Origin: an uncultured Clostridia bacterium
Lineage (GTDB): Bacteria; Bacillota; Clostridia; Oscillospirales; Acutalibacteraceae
DNA: 64,000 nucleotides
Reading direction: 5' to 3'
Assembly (NCBI GenBank): GCA_937920235.1
Contig: CALGUK010000005.1
Coordinates: 1 to 64,000, forward strand
Shown: piece after piece, positions 55,924 through 64,000 of the stretch
Numbering within the stretch: position 1 is the first letter of the stretch
Layout of the letters: every line of letters starts with the position of its first letter
Notes under the pieces: model-generated
What the model saw: the letters and a program-made list of their open reading frames with translations, nothing else
Databases searched by the model: none
What the model was told of the DNA's origin: nothing
Program-made: the position numbers and the translations under genes

Positions 55924-58074
55924 TTTATTGCTCAATGAATAATAGCGATTTTCAAGTTCTTCGTAATGCTTGTAGTTTTCCGCCTGAACAATAAGTGCTT
56001 TTGCATCGGTATATGGTTTTATCGTTCTCGTATATACGGAAACGGCTTTCATATATCTTCTCAACTCCCGTTTTACCTTAAGCTCCTCGGAAAAACCGTG
56101 GGTTTCGCGGTTCATAAGTTCGTCTTTAACCGATTCATCAGGAGATTTTATATTATCTGCACCGTAAATTCTGATAAGGCGTGCAGATTCTTTTTTTGTT
56201 CTTGCATTTTTTATTGCATCAGATCGTATTTCCTTTTCTTCAGCAGTTTTCTTCGGAAGCCTTCTTGCTGATTTCAATTGCTTCTTCGCATCGGCATAAT
56301 AATTCATTATTCCGTCAGCAACGTCTTTTTCTGCCTGCGCGAGTCGGCATTGTCCAGCAGGACTTGAGAATTTATTAAGGTCAGCCATAATAATTGCGGC
56401 TCTTTCAATGGCAAGATTTGTTTCTTTACACTGATTTATTTCGGCTTTAGCGCGTTTGATTGCTTCAGCACGGATTTCTTTTTCATCAGCAAATTTGTGA
56501 GGCAGTTTCTTTGCTTCTCTGAGCGGAGCTTTGTCAACGAAAAGTGTATCCTTGCCGAACAGTTCTTTTGCCTGCAAAATGATTTCCAGTCCGTCTTCAA
56601 GCTCGTCGTCATCAAGAGCGTTCATTGAGTTGTTCTCAAACATAGTTCTTATTTTAAGAACGTCAACATACGCTTTATGCTTGTTCTCGGTCAGGTCATA
56701 GAAAAGGAATGGCAGGAGGTTGAGCAATGCACCGAATGCAGAACATAGGATAAGTATCTCAAAAAGACTGTTCCTCATATTGTCATCATAGAGAACATTG
56801 TAATCCTCTAAAAGCCCCATTTTTTCGTAAACTGCAGGATAAAAAAGTCCCGTAAATAAGCCAATCGCTGTGCCTATAAGGCCGAGAGGCCCGAAAAGGC
56901 CGTCAATTCTGACACCGGTTTTCCATTGATGATAGTCTTTCATATCAGCACTTATGTTATGCTGCACTATGTTCCAGAAGGTGTTTACAAATGTGTTTAA
57001 ATACCAAAGAACACAGACGAGTATCAGGTTGTGATAAACAAAATATAAAATGAGAAGAATGATAATATTTATGGTGTTTGCCGTAATCAACAGATTTCTT
57101 TTACCCATCTTCTTGATTGCGAGAGGGGCAAGTAGCATCGACCACAATGCCGCATTGCCGATTATCGTATTGGCAAGCCCGAGGTATGATTCGTACTCAC
57201 CGCCGTTTGAATAAACAAACGACCAGCCGAGGATCACACCGTATCCGGATTCAAGAAAAACGACCCAGTTTGCTATCTGGATAATCCAGAAATACTTGTT
57301 TTTTGCAACCTCACGGATTGCGTCCATCATTCTGACAGGCTCAGGCTTCTTTTTCGGTAAAATCAGTCTCTCTTTAACTCGGCGGAAGAAGAACATGCTG
57401 AGCCCCAGTCCAATAATTGTGAAAACGGGATAAATAATTCTGTATGTCCAGATATTGTTAAGTCCCCAGGTCCATCCTGCAACCATCGGAATAAGAAAAT
57501 TCGTTATTGTCGGAGCGAGAGAATATATAACCTGAGAGATGCTCATTACATTAGCTCTTTCCTGGGCATCAGGACTTATAATTTGCTGGAAATATGTATA
57601 GCTTTCATTGTAGAAACAAAGAAACACATTCAACAGCATATACATAAACCAAACTACGACAGCCTTTGTTATATAATTGAAATGCTCATAAGGTAACCAG
57701 ACAAAAACAAGGGAGATCAGAACGATCGGTAATCCGGTCCTCTGAATAAACGGTAAGAATTTTCCGCCCTTCAGGTTGTGGTTATCATAGTACCAACTGC
57801 GGAAGAGCCCTATAGGAATGCCGACGAGATTTGCCACGTTGAGCATAATCTGCAGGTCCATGGGTTTAAGGCCGATACTTGCGCCTACAAGGAAATTGCC
57901 TGCATTAAGACCTATGGTTGAAGCAAGCAGAGTAAGCCAATAAACACCGAATCCCGCTCCGCTTAGGCTTGCAACCTCTTTGTAGGGAATGTAATTTCCT
58001 TTTGAAGGTTCATTCCAATAGGTTTTTGCGGTGGTAAACAAATTTTTCGCTTTTGAGAAGATTTTATTTTCCAT
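55921..58074 (-). CDS. MFS/GPH-type carrier with long repeat-bearing cytosolic tail
   Basis: 717 residues from the ATG at 58074 (GGAGG 9 nt upstream; the TTG at 58080 is too close to that site). Residues about 40-475 form twelve membrane helices of the sodium/melibiose-symporter (MFS_2) type, with loops such as RSWYYDNHNLKGGKFLPFIQ. The remaining ~240 residues are charged and helical and include an internal duplication: AKKLPHKFADEKEIRAEAIK and, about 100 residues later, ARRLPKKTAEEKEIRSDAIK. The tail is not part of standard carriers and may be regulatory or a binding platform. Substrate unknown, probably a glycoside. Monocistronic. Confidence 0.85.
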   Translation of the reverse strand: MENKIFSKAKNLFTTAKTYWNEPSKGNYIPYKEVASLSGAGFGVYWLTLLASTIGLNAGNFLVGASIGLKPMDLQIMLNVANLVGIPIGLFRSWYYDNHNLKGGKFLPFIQRTGLPIVLISLVFVWLPYEHFNYITKAVVVWFMYMLLNVFLCFYNESYTYFQQIISPDAQERANVMSISQVIYSLAPTITNFLIPMVAGWTWGLNNIWTYRIIYPVFTIIGLGLSMFFFRRVKERLILPKKKPEPVRMMDAIREVAKNKYFWIIQIANWVVFLESGYGVILGWSFVYSNGGEYESYLGLANTIIGNAALWSMLLAPLAIKKMGKRNLLITANTINIIILLILYFVYHNLILVCVLWYLNTFVNTFWNIVQHNISADMKDYHQWKTGVRIDGLFGPLGLIGTAIGLFTGLFYPAVYEKMGLLEDYNVLYDDNMRNSLFEILILCSAFGALLNLLPFLFYDLTENKHKAYVDVLKIRTMFENNSMNALDDDELEDGLEIILQAKELFGKDTLFVDKAPLREAKKLPHKFADEKEIRAEAIKRAKAEINQCKETNLAIERAAIIMADLNKFSSPAGQCRLAQAEKDVADGIMNYYADAKKQLKSARRLPKKTAEEKEIRSDAIKNARTKKESARLIRIYGADNIKSPDESVKDELMNRETHGFSEELKVKRELRRYMKAVSVYTRTIKPYTDAKALIVQAENYKHYEELENRYYSLSNK

Positions 58075-58206
58075 AGTCAAACGCCTCCGTATAAGATTTT
58101 AACACAAACGCAACTCAAAAGCAACATTTATGTGTCGTAAGGAAAAGCATGTATATCCGAGATCACTATGACAAACAATAGTTTTAATCAGATTGGAGGA
58201 GTTATA

Positions 58207-59508
58207 ATGGAATCAGTTTGGCAGAAAACCTCAGTACCCGTCCGTTTTGAAGCCCTTAAGGAAAGCAAAAGCACAGATGTGCTGATTATCGGAGGTGGAA
58301 TTGCAGGCATTTTGTGTGCTTATAAGCTGAAAAATGCAGGTGTGGATTGTATGCTGGTTGAAGCAGACAGAGTCTGCAACGGTATCACAAAAAATACAAC
58401 CGCAAAAATCACTCTCGGACACGGTTTGATTTACGATAAGATGATTAAACGGTTCGGAACAGACAGGGCACGGCTTTACACCAAAATTCAGACCGAGGCC
58501 ATCAATGAATATGTCCGACTTTGTCAGAAAACGGAATGTGACTTTGAAAAGAAAAACTCTTATGTCTATTCTCTCAATGACCGCAAAAAAATTGAAAAGG
58601 AGATTGACGCCCTGAATCGTCTCGGAGTTAATGCTGAGTTCTCAAGCGCTTCCGAGCTTCCGTTTGAAGTTGCGGGAGCAGTGCTTGTAAAGGAACAGGC
58701 ACAATTCCATCCGTTAAAGTTTATTTATTCCATTGTAAAGGACCTGCCTGTATATGAAAATACCAAGGTTATTGAGCTGGGGCCGCATAAGGCTGTTATG
58801 CATTGCGGAGAAATAAGCTGGAAAAAGCTGATTATTGCAACACACTTTCCGATACTGAATAAGCACGGGCTTTATTCATTAAAGCTTTATCAGCACCGCT
58901 CATACGTCCTTGCACTGAAAGGTGCTGACAACGTGAACGGAATGTATGTGGATGAAGCGGACAAGGGAATGTCATTCCGCAGTTACGGAAATCTGTTACT
59001 GCTCGGCGGCGGTGGTCACAGAACGGGCAAGAAAGGCGGATGCTGGCAGGAGCTTGAGAGCTTTGCGAAAAGGTATTACTCGAATTCCGAGATCACGGAG
59101 AGGTGGGCGACACAGGACTGCATACCGCTGGACGACATACCATATATCGGTCGCTATTCAAAGCTGACGGAAGATGTATATACCGCAACCGGCTTTAATA
59201 CCTGGGGAATGACTAATGCAATGGTTTCTGCAGATATACTCTGTGATCTTGTCGTCGGAAAAGTAAATCCCTATGCCGAGGTGTTTTCCCCATCGCGAAG
59301 TATAATACGCCCACAACTCATTGCAAACACCTTTGAAACAATAGCAGGACTTCTTACACCAACGGTCCCGAGATGTCCTCATATGGGCTGTGCATTAAAA
59401 TATAACAGTGCCGAACATTCATGGGACTGTCCCTGCCACGGTTCAAGATTTTCCCGTAACGGAGAGCTGATTGACAATCCGGCAACAGATGACCACGCTT
59501 CAATATAA
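58207..59508 (+). CDS. FAD-dependent oxidoreductase with C-terminal Rieske [2Fe-2S] domain
   Basis: 433 residues from the ATG at 58207, with GGAGGAG 7 nt upstream. A DAO-type FAD domain (TDVLIIGGGIAGILCAYKLK, then TATGFNTWGMTNAMVSADIL) is followed by a Rieske domain: C-P-H (Cys390, His392) in CPHMGC and C-P-C-H (Cys408, His411) in CPCHGSRF bind the cluster. The fold is common in clostridia as a gene of unknown substrate, perhaps amine or aldehyde oxidation with electrons passing through the Rieske centre. No signal peptide. Monocistronic. Confidence 0.9.
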   Translation: MESVWQKTSVPVRFEALKESKSTDVLIIGGGIAGILCAYKLKNAGVDCMLVEADRVCNGITKNTTAKITLGHGLIYDKMIKRFGTDRARLYTKIQTEAINEYVRLCQKTECDFEKKNSYVYSLNDRKKIEKEIDALNRLGVNAEFSSASELPFEVAGAVLVKEQAQFHPLKFIYSIVKDLPVYENTKVIELGPHKAVMHCGEISWKKLIIATHFPILNKHGLYSLKLYQHRSYVLALKGADNVNGMYVDEADKGMSFRSYGNLLLLGGGGHRTGKKGGCWQELESFAKRYYSNSEITERWATQDCIPLDDIPYIGRYSKLTEDVYTATGFNTWGMTNAMVSADILCDLVVGKVNPYAEVFSPSRSIIRPQLIANTFETIAGLLTPTVPRCPHMGCALKYNSAEHSWDCPCHGSRFSRNGELIDNPATDDHASI

Positions 59509-59526
59509 TACGGTACAAAACAAAAA

Positions 59527-59564
59527 GTGCACTCCCGAAGGAATGCACCGAAAAAGTATTTTTC
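59527..59564 (+). terminator. Weak hairpin terminator after the Rieske gene
   Basis: GTGCACTCC (59527-59535) pairs with GGAATGCAC (59540-59548) with one mismatch, loop CGAA; the T-rich tract comes some 10 nt later, so termination may be weak. The rest of 59565-59767 shows nothing beyond AT-rich spacer. Confidence 0.45.
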
Positions 59565-59767
59565 TTATTATTATTGATTATAGAAGATAATATATGATTT
59601 GGCAAGATGTTTTAAAATCATCGATTTTGTATGCGAAAAAGCTTCTTGATGTGTCCGTAAAAACGGTCTAAGTTCATTTTTACCTTCTTTCCGTTTTGCC
59701 GTTCCGTGTTACAATATACTTGTAATAAAACAATAACAGCGGCAAGTTAAAATAAGGAGATGTAATT

Positions 59768-60583
59768 ATGAATAAAAAAATCGGATTTAATTTCAATGAA
59801 AATTCATTTAAGCGTAATATCACCGTATCCGAATTTTTCGAAGAAACAATCGTGCCTCGCAAATGTCTTGCTGAAATCGAGTTTCCCGATGTGCATAAGC
59901 CATATACCTACTACAACGACACATTTGACCTTAAAATCGGTGATCGCGTGTTTGTTGACGGCAAGCTTGAGGGAAATGTGGGCGTAGTCGTAAGCATTAC
60001 ATATAACTTCAAAATTAAATTATGTGATTATAAACGAGTTGTCGGCAGAGCAGATACAAATGTGCAGGGTGAGTTTCACTTTGCAGGAAGTCATTTTGTT
60101 ACATTCGACTCCGCGACATTATCTTTTGAAAAGGCACTTACCTGGTTCAGAGCACCTGAAAAGGAAGAGGAATATGTCAGTGGTACTGACGGCTCATCAT
60201 TTACTCTTGACACTCTTGAGGGCTTAAATTTCGATGAATATGACCTCGAAAACGGCAAAGAGGTCTATATGGAAAACGGTGTTGAGTATCTTGAACTCAA
60301 CGGTACAAAGGGCAGAGCTGTCGTAGTGACCTCAAAGCCGTATATCGTAGAATTCACATACAAAAACGGTGAAATCAGCGAGCTTTATTGCGAGTGTTAT
60401 CACGTAACTCCTTGTAAGCATTGTTTCGCAACTTTGTTACAGCTCCGTGAAGCTCTTAAATGCATTGAGGATAATTACTCTGCAGAATTTGAAAAAAGCA
60501 ACTACTTTGCAACAATCCTCAAAGGCAAATTCTTCTCATTTGCGGTGAACAGCAAAATGAAAGGTTCTGTAAAATTAGCATAA
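59768..60583 (+). CDS. SWIM zinc-finger-containing protein of unknown function
   Basis: 271 residues. The only clear domain is a SWIM-type zinc finger near 210-225, YCECYHVTPCKHCFATLLQL, with the C-x-C...C-x-H ligand pattern (Cys, Cys, Cys, His). SWIM domains bind DNA or proteins and are typical of SNF2 helicases and MuDR-like transposases, but no helicase or transposase lies beside it. The N-terminal 180 residues include short beta-strand-rich segments (LKIGDRVFVDGKLEGNVGVV, SH3-like). GGAG site 7-8 nt before the ATG. Monocistronic. Confidence 0.75.
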   Translation: MNKKIGFNFNENSFKRNITVSEFFEETIVPRKCLAEIEFPDVHKPYTYYNDTFDLKIGDRVFVDGKLEGNVGVVVSITYNFKIKLCDYKRVVGRADTNVQGEFHFAGSHFVTFDSATLSFEKALTWFRAPEKEEEYVSGTDGSSFTLDTLEGLNFDEYDLENGKEVYMENGVEYLELNGTKGRAVVVTSKPYIVEFTYKNGEISELYCECYHVTPCKHCFATLLQLREALKCIEDNYSAEFEKSNYFATILKGKFFSFAVNSKMKGSVKLA

Positions 60584-60598
60584 GATAACGACCTTTTC

Positions 60599-60616
60599 TT
60601 ATCCCGACAGGATAAA
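60599..60616. terminator. Small hairpin after the SWIM gene
   Basis: TTATCC-CGACA-GGATAA, 6-bp stem without a clear T-run; low-confidence terminator between the convergent SWIM and GH78-like genes. Confidence 0.3.
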
Positions 60617-60624
60617 TGTATTAT

Positions 60625-62973
60625 TTATGCATCAAGTGATTTTTCTGCGATTTCAATATTACCGATTTCATTACTTATGTATTCGCCGTTTTGATAGTAA
60701 GGTTCTGAGTTGATATTTACAACGGCATTTGTGGGTACATATAAAACGGTATTTATATCATGCGGCAGGGTAAGGTCGATAATATAGTTTCCGCCAGTCT
60801 TTGTATAGCTAAGAGTGATTAATCCCTTTATACTTGGAACAGTACAGCTTATACTGTCCGACAAAGTGTATTGAGGGTCGATTTTAACCTTTTCATAACC
60901 TGCTGAAAGAGGAGTTATACCTGCAAAATGCTTGCTCATTATAACAAGAGGTCCGCCACTCCAGGCGTGATTTTTCGTACCGCGCCAAGCATCCCAGAAT
61001 TCCCAGAGTGTTGAGTAATCTGCACTTACCATATCTTCATATCTGTCCTTTATTCTGTCTTTTGCAAGATCGTATTCTCCCATTTTGCAAAGTGCTTCAA
61101 GAACATAATACTCCATATACGGACTTGAATTCTGAGTGGTTGCAAGTACTTCTTTAATGGTATCATACTGCTCCTTATTTGCAAGTCCCGATATAACTGC
61201 AAGAGCGTTGGCTCTGTCATCAGGATTTTTTACATCCTCACTCATAAAGCCGTCTTCTGTCCAAAGAGTCTGATAACCCTTTGCAATGGCGGCTTTTCTT
61301 GCTGTAGTAAACGGAATATCCTCATTTTTGCCTGTTATCTCTGCCATTTCCTCAACGGCAGAAAGTGCACAGTAAACCCACGCATTTTCAATGGCTGTCA
61401 TATCCGCCTTATCGCCCCAGTCTGGCCAATCCCACGAGCCTTCACGATGGATAACAAGATTATTATCACCTATTTCCCAAAGCCTCAGGTAGTCAACAGA
61501 TGCATCATAAACCTTTTCAATAAAAGCTTTGTCGCCGGTATATTCGTAGTAGGTGAGGAAACCGACAATTCCTGCAAGTTGCTGAACGGGAAGCTCAAAA
61601 TAGTCACCGCTTATAGGTACAACAGTTTGAAGCACCTTTGTGTCGTCAATGTGAGAAAGCATTGCCATGACGCCCTTTTGATACAGTAGGTATGAATTAC
61701 TGTCCATGGAGTACATTGTCATAATCATTTCGCTTGTAACATCGCCCCACCACTGTGCTCTTTCTCTATCCGGACAATCCATAAAATTATCTCGCATTGT
61801 AACGTAAAGAGTACGCAGCGATTTCTGCCAGAGTGTGTTCAAAAATTCGTCATCACATTTGAAGTCACCGCAGAACGAACTGTCATATCCGGTTTCACGA
61901 TATTTAAGAGAAACGACTGTAACACCGTATGGTATGTCGTAGGTAATATGCTCGCCATTAGACCAACCTAAAGACTCAAATTCCTGCTCACCCTCTTTAG
62001 TTATATAGGTGGTTGAAACTGCTCCGATGGGAGTGTTTTCTGTTGTTATACGGATTCTTTTGCCATTTGGTGCAATGATTTTGAGATATGGAGTGAACTG
62101 TGCATTATACGGAATATCAACAGTGATTTTTTCACCGAAAATGTTGCTTACGGTGTAGTTCTCATAATCCTTTGAATTTTCATAATCCTTGAGACCGTAA
62201 TCCTTTAGCATTGGTATTCCTCGCGGATAAAGATTGCCGTAAGGCCTCTCACCGCCAACACCGTATTCAACGGCATTTTCCCAGGAGGATGCATTGTAAT
62301 TTATGCTTTGCCAATTGTCTAAAGCTTTTCTTGCATCAAAGTAAATGCTGTGCTCGGCAATTCTGTAATTCGGTTTATAAAGCATGCTGTCAATGAATGC
62401 CGTATTCCTTGTTACCTTCCAGGTGCTGTCAGAAATTATGATGATTTCATCGTTTTCAGCTTCAAAAAGGAATCCGCCCTGACCACTGCTGTTGTAGGAA
62501 TAGTTTTTATTATCGCCCCAGAACCATACCAAAGCACAAATTGAGTTTTCGCCCTCTTTAAGATAAGGTGAAATGTCGATACTGTCATAATAGCAACTGT
62601 TTTTGTCAGGTCCTCTTTTTACATTTCCCTCAAAAACAACGGGTTCTCCGTTTATGTAAAGCCAATATTTTGAGTCAGCCGAAATAGCTGCAATAAGCTC
62701 TGACGGTGCTTTTTCAAGACGTAACCTTTTATTAAAGCACATCCAGACATTTTCTTCCGTAAGATTTTCCTTATCCCATATCCATTTGGCTGTCCAATCA
62801 TTTTTCTTTTGTGTGGAAATTGTACTGTATCCGGGAATGTCATCCGGGATTATATAATCATTTGCATATGGACTTGTCGTTTCTCCTAATATAAACAGCG
62901 GAGAGAAATAAGAAAAAACAAGAGCGGCAACGATTAACACGGCAGGAATAATCAGCAACAAGAATTTTTTCAC
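60625..62973 (-). CDS. Alpha-L-rhamnosidase-like glycosidase (GH78), membrane-anchored
   Basis: 782 residues. GTG start at 62973, supported by GGAGG 7 nt upstream. An N-terminal signal anchor (FLLLIIPAVLIVAALVFSYF) is followed by beta-sandwich domains and an (alpha/alpha)6 barrel at about 380-690. The catalytic region MRDNFMDCPDRERAQWWGDV and later LWEFWDAWRGTKNHAWSGGP are characteristic of bacterial alpha-L-rhamnosidases. Removes rhamnose from plant pectins or glycosides at the cell surface. Follows an AAA ATPase gene by 17 bp. Confidence 0.87.
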   Translation of the reverse strand: MKKFLLLIIPAVLIVAALVFSYFSPLFILGETTSPYANDYIIPDDIPGYSTISTQKKNDWTAKWIWDKENLTEENVWMCFNKRLRLEKAPSELIAAISADSKYWLYINGEPVVFEGNVKRGPDKNSCYYDSIDISPYLKEGENSICALVWFWGDNKNYSYNSSGQGGFLFEAENDEIIIISDSTWKVTRNTAFIDSMLYKPNYRIAEHSIYFDARKALDNWQSINYNASSWENAVEYGVGGERPYGNLYPRGIPMLKDYGLKDYENSKDYENYTVSNIFGEKITVDIPYNAQFTPYLKIIAPNGKRIRITTENTPIGAVSTTYITKEGEQEFESLGWSNGEHITYDIPYGVTVVSLKYRETGYDSSFCGDFKCDDEFLNTLWQKSLRTLYVTMRDNFMDCPDRERAQWWGDVTSEMIMTMYSMDSNSYLLYQKGVMAMLSHIDDTKVLQTVVPISGDYFELPVQQLAGIVGFLTYYEYTGDKAFIEKVYDASVDYLRLWEIGDNNLVIHREGSWDWPDWGDKADMTAIENAWVYCALSAVEEMAEITGKNEDIPFTTARKAAIAKGYQTLWTEDGFMSEDVKNPDDRANALAVISGLANKEQYDTIKEVLATTQNSSPYMEYYVLEALCKMGEYDLAKDRIKDRYEDMVSADYSTLWEFWDAWRGTKNHAWSGGPLVIMSKHFAGITPLSAGYEKVKIDPQYTLSDSISCTVPSIKGLITLSYTKTGGNYIIDLTLPHDINTVLYVPTNAVVNINSEPYYQNGEYISNEIGNIEIAEKSLDA

Positions 62974-62990
62974 AGAAATACCTCCTTTAT

Positions 62991-63737
62991 TTATTCCTCA
63001 AACAAATATTTATGCATTCGCTCGGGATTGTTTAGGAATTGCTTTGTAATTTGGAAATGCTCGGTTTGAGAATACGGAACAAGCTCGATTCCCTCGTGCG
63101 TGATTTCGTAAATATCGGCATCGGGAAATGTCATCAGTATAGGGGAGTGGGTTGAAATTATAAATTGTGAGCCGAGCTTTACAAGTCGGTCAATGTTGCA
63201 CATAAGTCTCATAATCCGCATTGGCGAAAGTGCTGCTTCGGGCTCGTCGAGTATGTAAAGTCCGTTACCGCCGAATCGGTTTTCGGTAAGCGCGATAAAA
63301 CTTTCACCGTGGGACTGTGCGTGAAGTGACACACCGCCGTAGCTGTCAATTAAAGGCGGCGAAGCTGCAGGAGTTCTGTCTAATTGGTCAATATTTGATG
63401 CCACATTGTAAAAACTCTCGGCACGCAGAAAAAAACCGTCACGGGCTTGTTTCATTCCTTTGCGGACACTTAAGTATTCATGTAAATCAGAATGTGAATT
63501 CTCGGTGGAAAAGTTAAAATTTCTGCTTCCGCCCTCAGCATTGAAGCCAAGCGCCACAGCAAGTCCCTCAACAAGCGTGGATTTACCGACCCCGTTTTCA
63601 CCGACCAAAAAAGTCACAGGCTTATTGAATTCCAGAGAATTGCTTTTAAGCCAGTTCACAACAGGCAGATTATTGATATAATCGCCCGTTGGAATATTTT
63701 GTTTTATACTGATTCCGCGCACAAATAATCCGTTCAT
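62991..63737 (-). CDS. AAA family ATPase, predicted (COG3910-like)
   Basis: 248 residues. An ABC/SMC-type ATPase without membrane domain: Walker A GENGVGKSTLVEGLAVALGF at 45-64, the signature-like region SYGGVSLHAQSHGES, Walker B GLYILDEPEAALSP, and the switch STHSPILMTFPDA. This pattern is the predicted-ATPase family found also in several defence and DNA-repair settings (for example as stand-alone genes). Here it precedes a rhamnosidase by 17 bp, and no nuclease or toxin partner is visible, so the function is unknown. ATG at 63737 with GGTGAT. Confidence 0.88.
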   Translation of the reverse strand: MNGLFVRGISIKQNIPTGDYINNLPVVNWLKSNSLEFNKPVTFLVGENGVGKSTLVEGLAVALGFNAEGGSRNFNFSTENSHSDLHEYLSVRKGMKQARDGFFLRAESFYNVASNIDQLDRTPAASPPLIDSYGGVSLHAQSHGESFIALTENRFGGNGLYILDEPEAALSPMRIMRLMCNIDRLVKLGSQFIISTHSPILMTFPDADIYEITHEGIELVPYSQTEHFQITKQFLNNPERMHKYLFEE

Positions 63738-63824
63738 AACATCACCGATATAATTTTATCATACATTCAATGCTTTGTAACTATTTTTTTAAAAATCAGT
63801 ACGCTGAAACGTATTGTTTGAAAA

Positions 63825-64000
63825 TTGAGAGAGGAAAGTGACTATTCACAGCTTTTGCACCTTGCTGCACGGAACGAAGAAAAGTTATCTGCAACACTGA
63901 CGAAAGAGCAGAAAATTCTGTTTGAAAAGTACAAAGACTGCTGTGTCGAAATGTACGGCATTGCAGAAATTGAAGCTTTTGTGTCAGGGGTGAAACTTGG
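63825..64000 (+). CDS. Partial DUF6809-like small protein (cut by right edge; N-terminus reduced)
   Basis: Reads LREESDYSQLLHLAARNEEK and on to EIEAFVSGVKLG at the window end. This is the C-terminal part of the small helical protein that ends ...F.xGF/VxLG, common in clostridial mobile elements. The typical N-terminal block (MxxILExLYxGEIxP) is missing: a stop precedes the TTG at 63825. It may be a 5'-truncated remnant; the only possible start is that TTG. No good ribosome site. Upstream, 63738-63824 holds AT-rich spacer. Confidence 0.5.
   Translation, partial: MREESDYSQLLHLAARNEEKLSATLTKEQKILFEKYKDCCVEMYGIAEIEAFVSGVKL

Overview
The window is chromosomal DNA of a low-to-moderate GC, Gram-positive, spore-forming anaerobe, most likely a gut clostridium of the Oscillospirales (Ruminococcaceae-like). 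Support: dipicolinate synthase genes (dpaA-dpaB) and a remnant of spoVAD, strong AGGAGG-type ribosome sites, consensus sigma-A promoters, small clostridial families (DUF951, UPF0210 plus ACT protein), and a secreted hydrolase carrying a type I dockerin. Taxonomy is inference from gene content; no rRNA gene is present. I saw no tRNA, rRNA, CRISPR array or complete insertion sequence.

Layout. 1-6.4 kb is accessory-looking: a TetR regulator, manganese catalase, CoA-disulfide-reductase/rhodanese fusion, an AT-rich CoiA-like nuclease gene flanked by two copies of the 3' end of a neighbouring membrane-protein gene, an AbiEi-like antitoxin without a visible toxin, and a 3'-truncated spoVAD. 7-16.2 kb holds a stand-alone E2-type acyltransferase, murC-ung, dpaAB behind a sigma-K-like promoter, a large GH2 beta-galactosidase and a DUF815 ATPase. 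16.2-23.9 kb is rpoB-rpoC with its own perfect promoter and a leader. 23.9-31 kb carries a Walker-less ATPase relative, fba, an XRE regulator, an AlaX-type editing enzyme, an ECF sigma/RsgI-like anti-sigma pair with two PepSY domains, and a GH43 enzyme.

31-35.5 kb is the most system-like part. On the minus strand: promoter, a ~430-nt leader ending in a 10-codon ORF whose stop codon lies in the 5' arm of a strong terminator, further terminators, a second promoter, a 26-residue ORF with an ideal ribosome site, another terminator, then two overlapping half-size ABC exporters. It resembles in outline the bmrB-bmrCD attenuation arrangement of Bacillus, but with two terminator barriers; the short ORFs could instead encode a secreted peptide.

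35.7-64 kb is mainly housekeeping and carbohydrate genes: threonine dehydratase with ridA; an operon DUF951-prfA-sua5-coaE-M18 aminopeptidase; an S1-domain protein; the dockerin hydrolase; cysK; type 2 galT; a sialidase-like protein; UPF0210/ACT; PHP phosphatase-ispE-geranylgeranyl-reductase-like operon; a membrane metallophosphoesterase; a half-size EamA protein; an MFS carrier with a large repeated cytosolic tail; a Rieske-FAD oxidoreductase; a SWIM-finger protein; a GH78-like rhamnosidase with an ATPase; and a gene fragment at the right edge. Beta-galactosidase, GalT, GH43, GH78 and sialidase-like genes together suggest growth on plant and host glycans.
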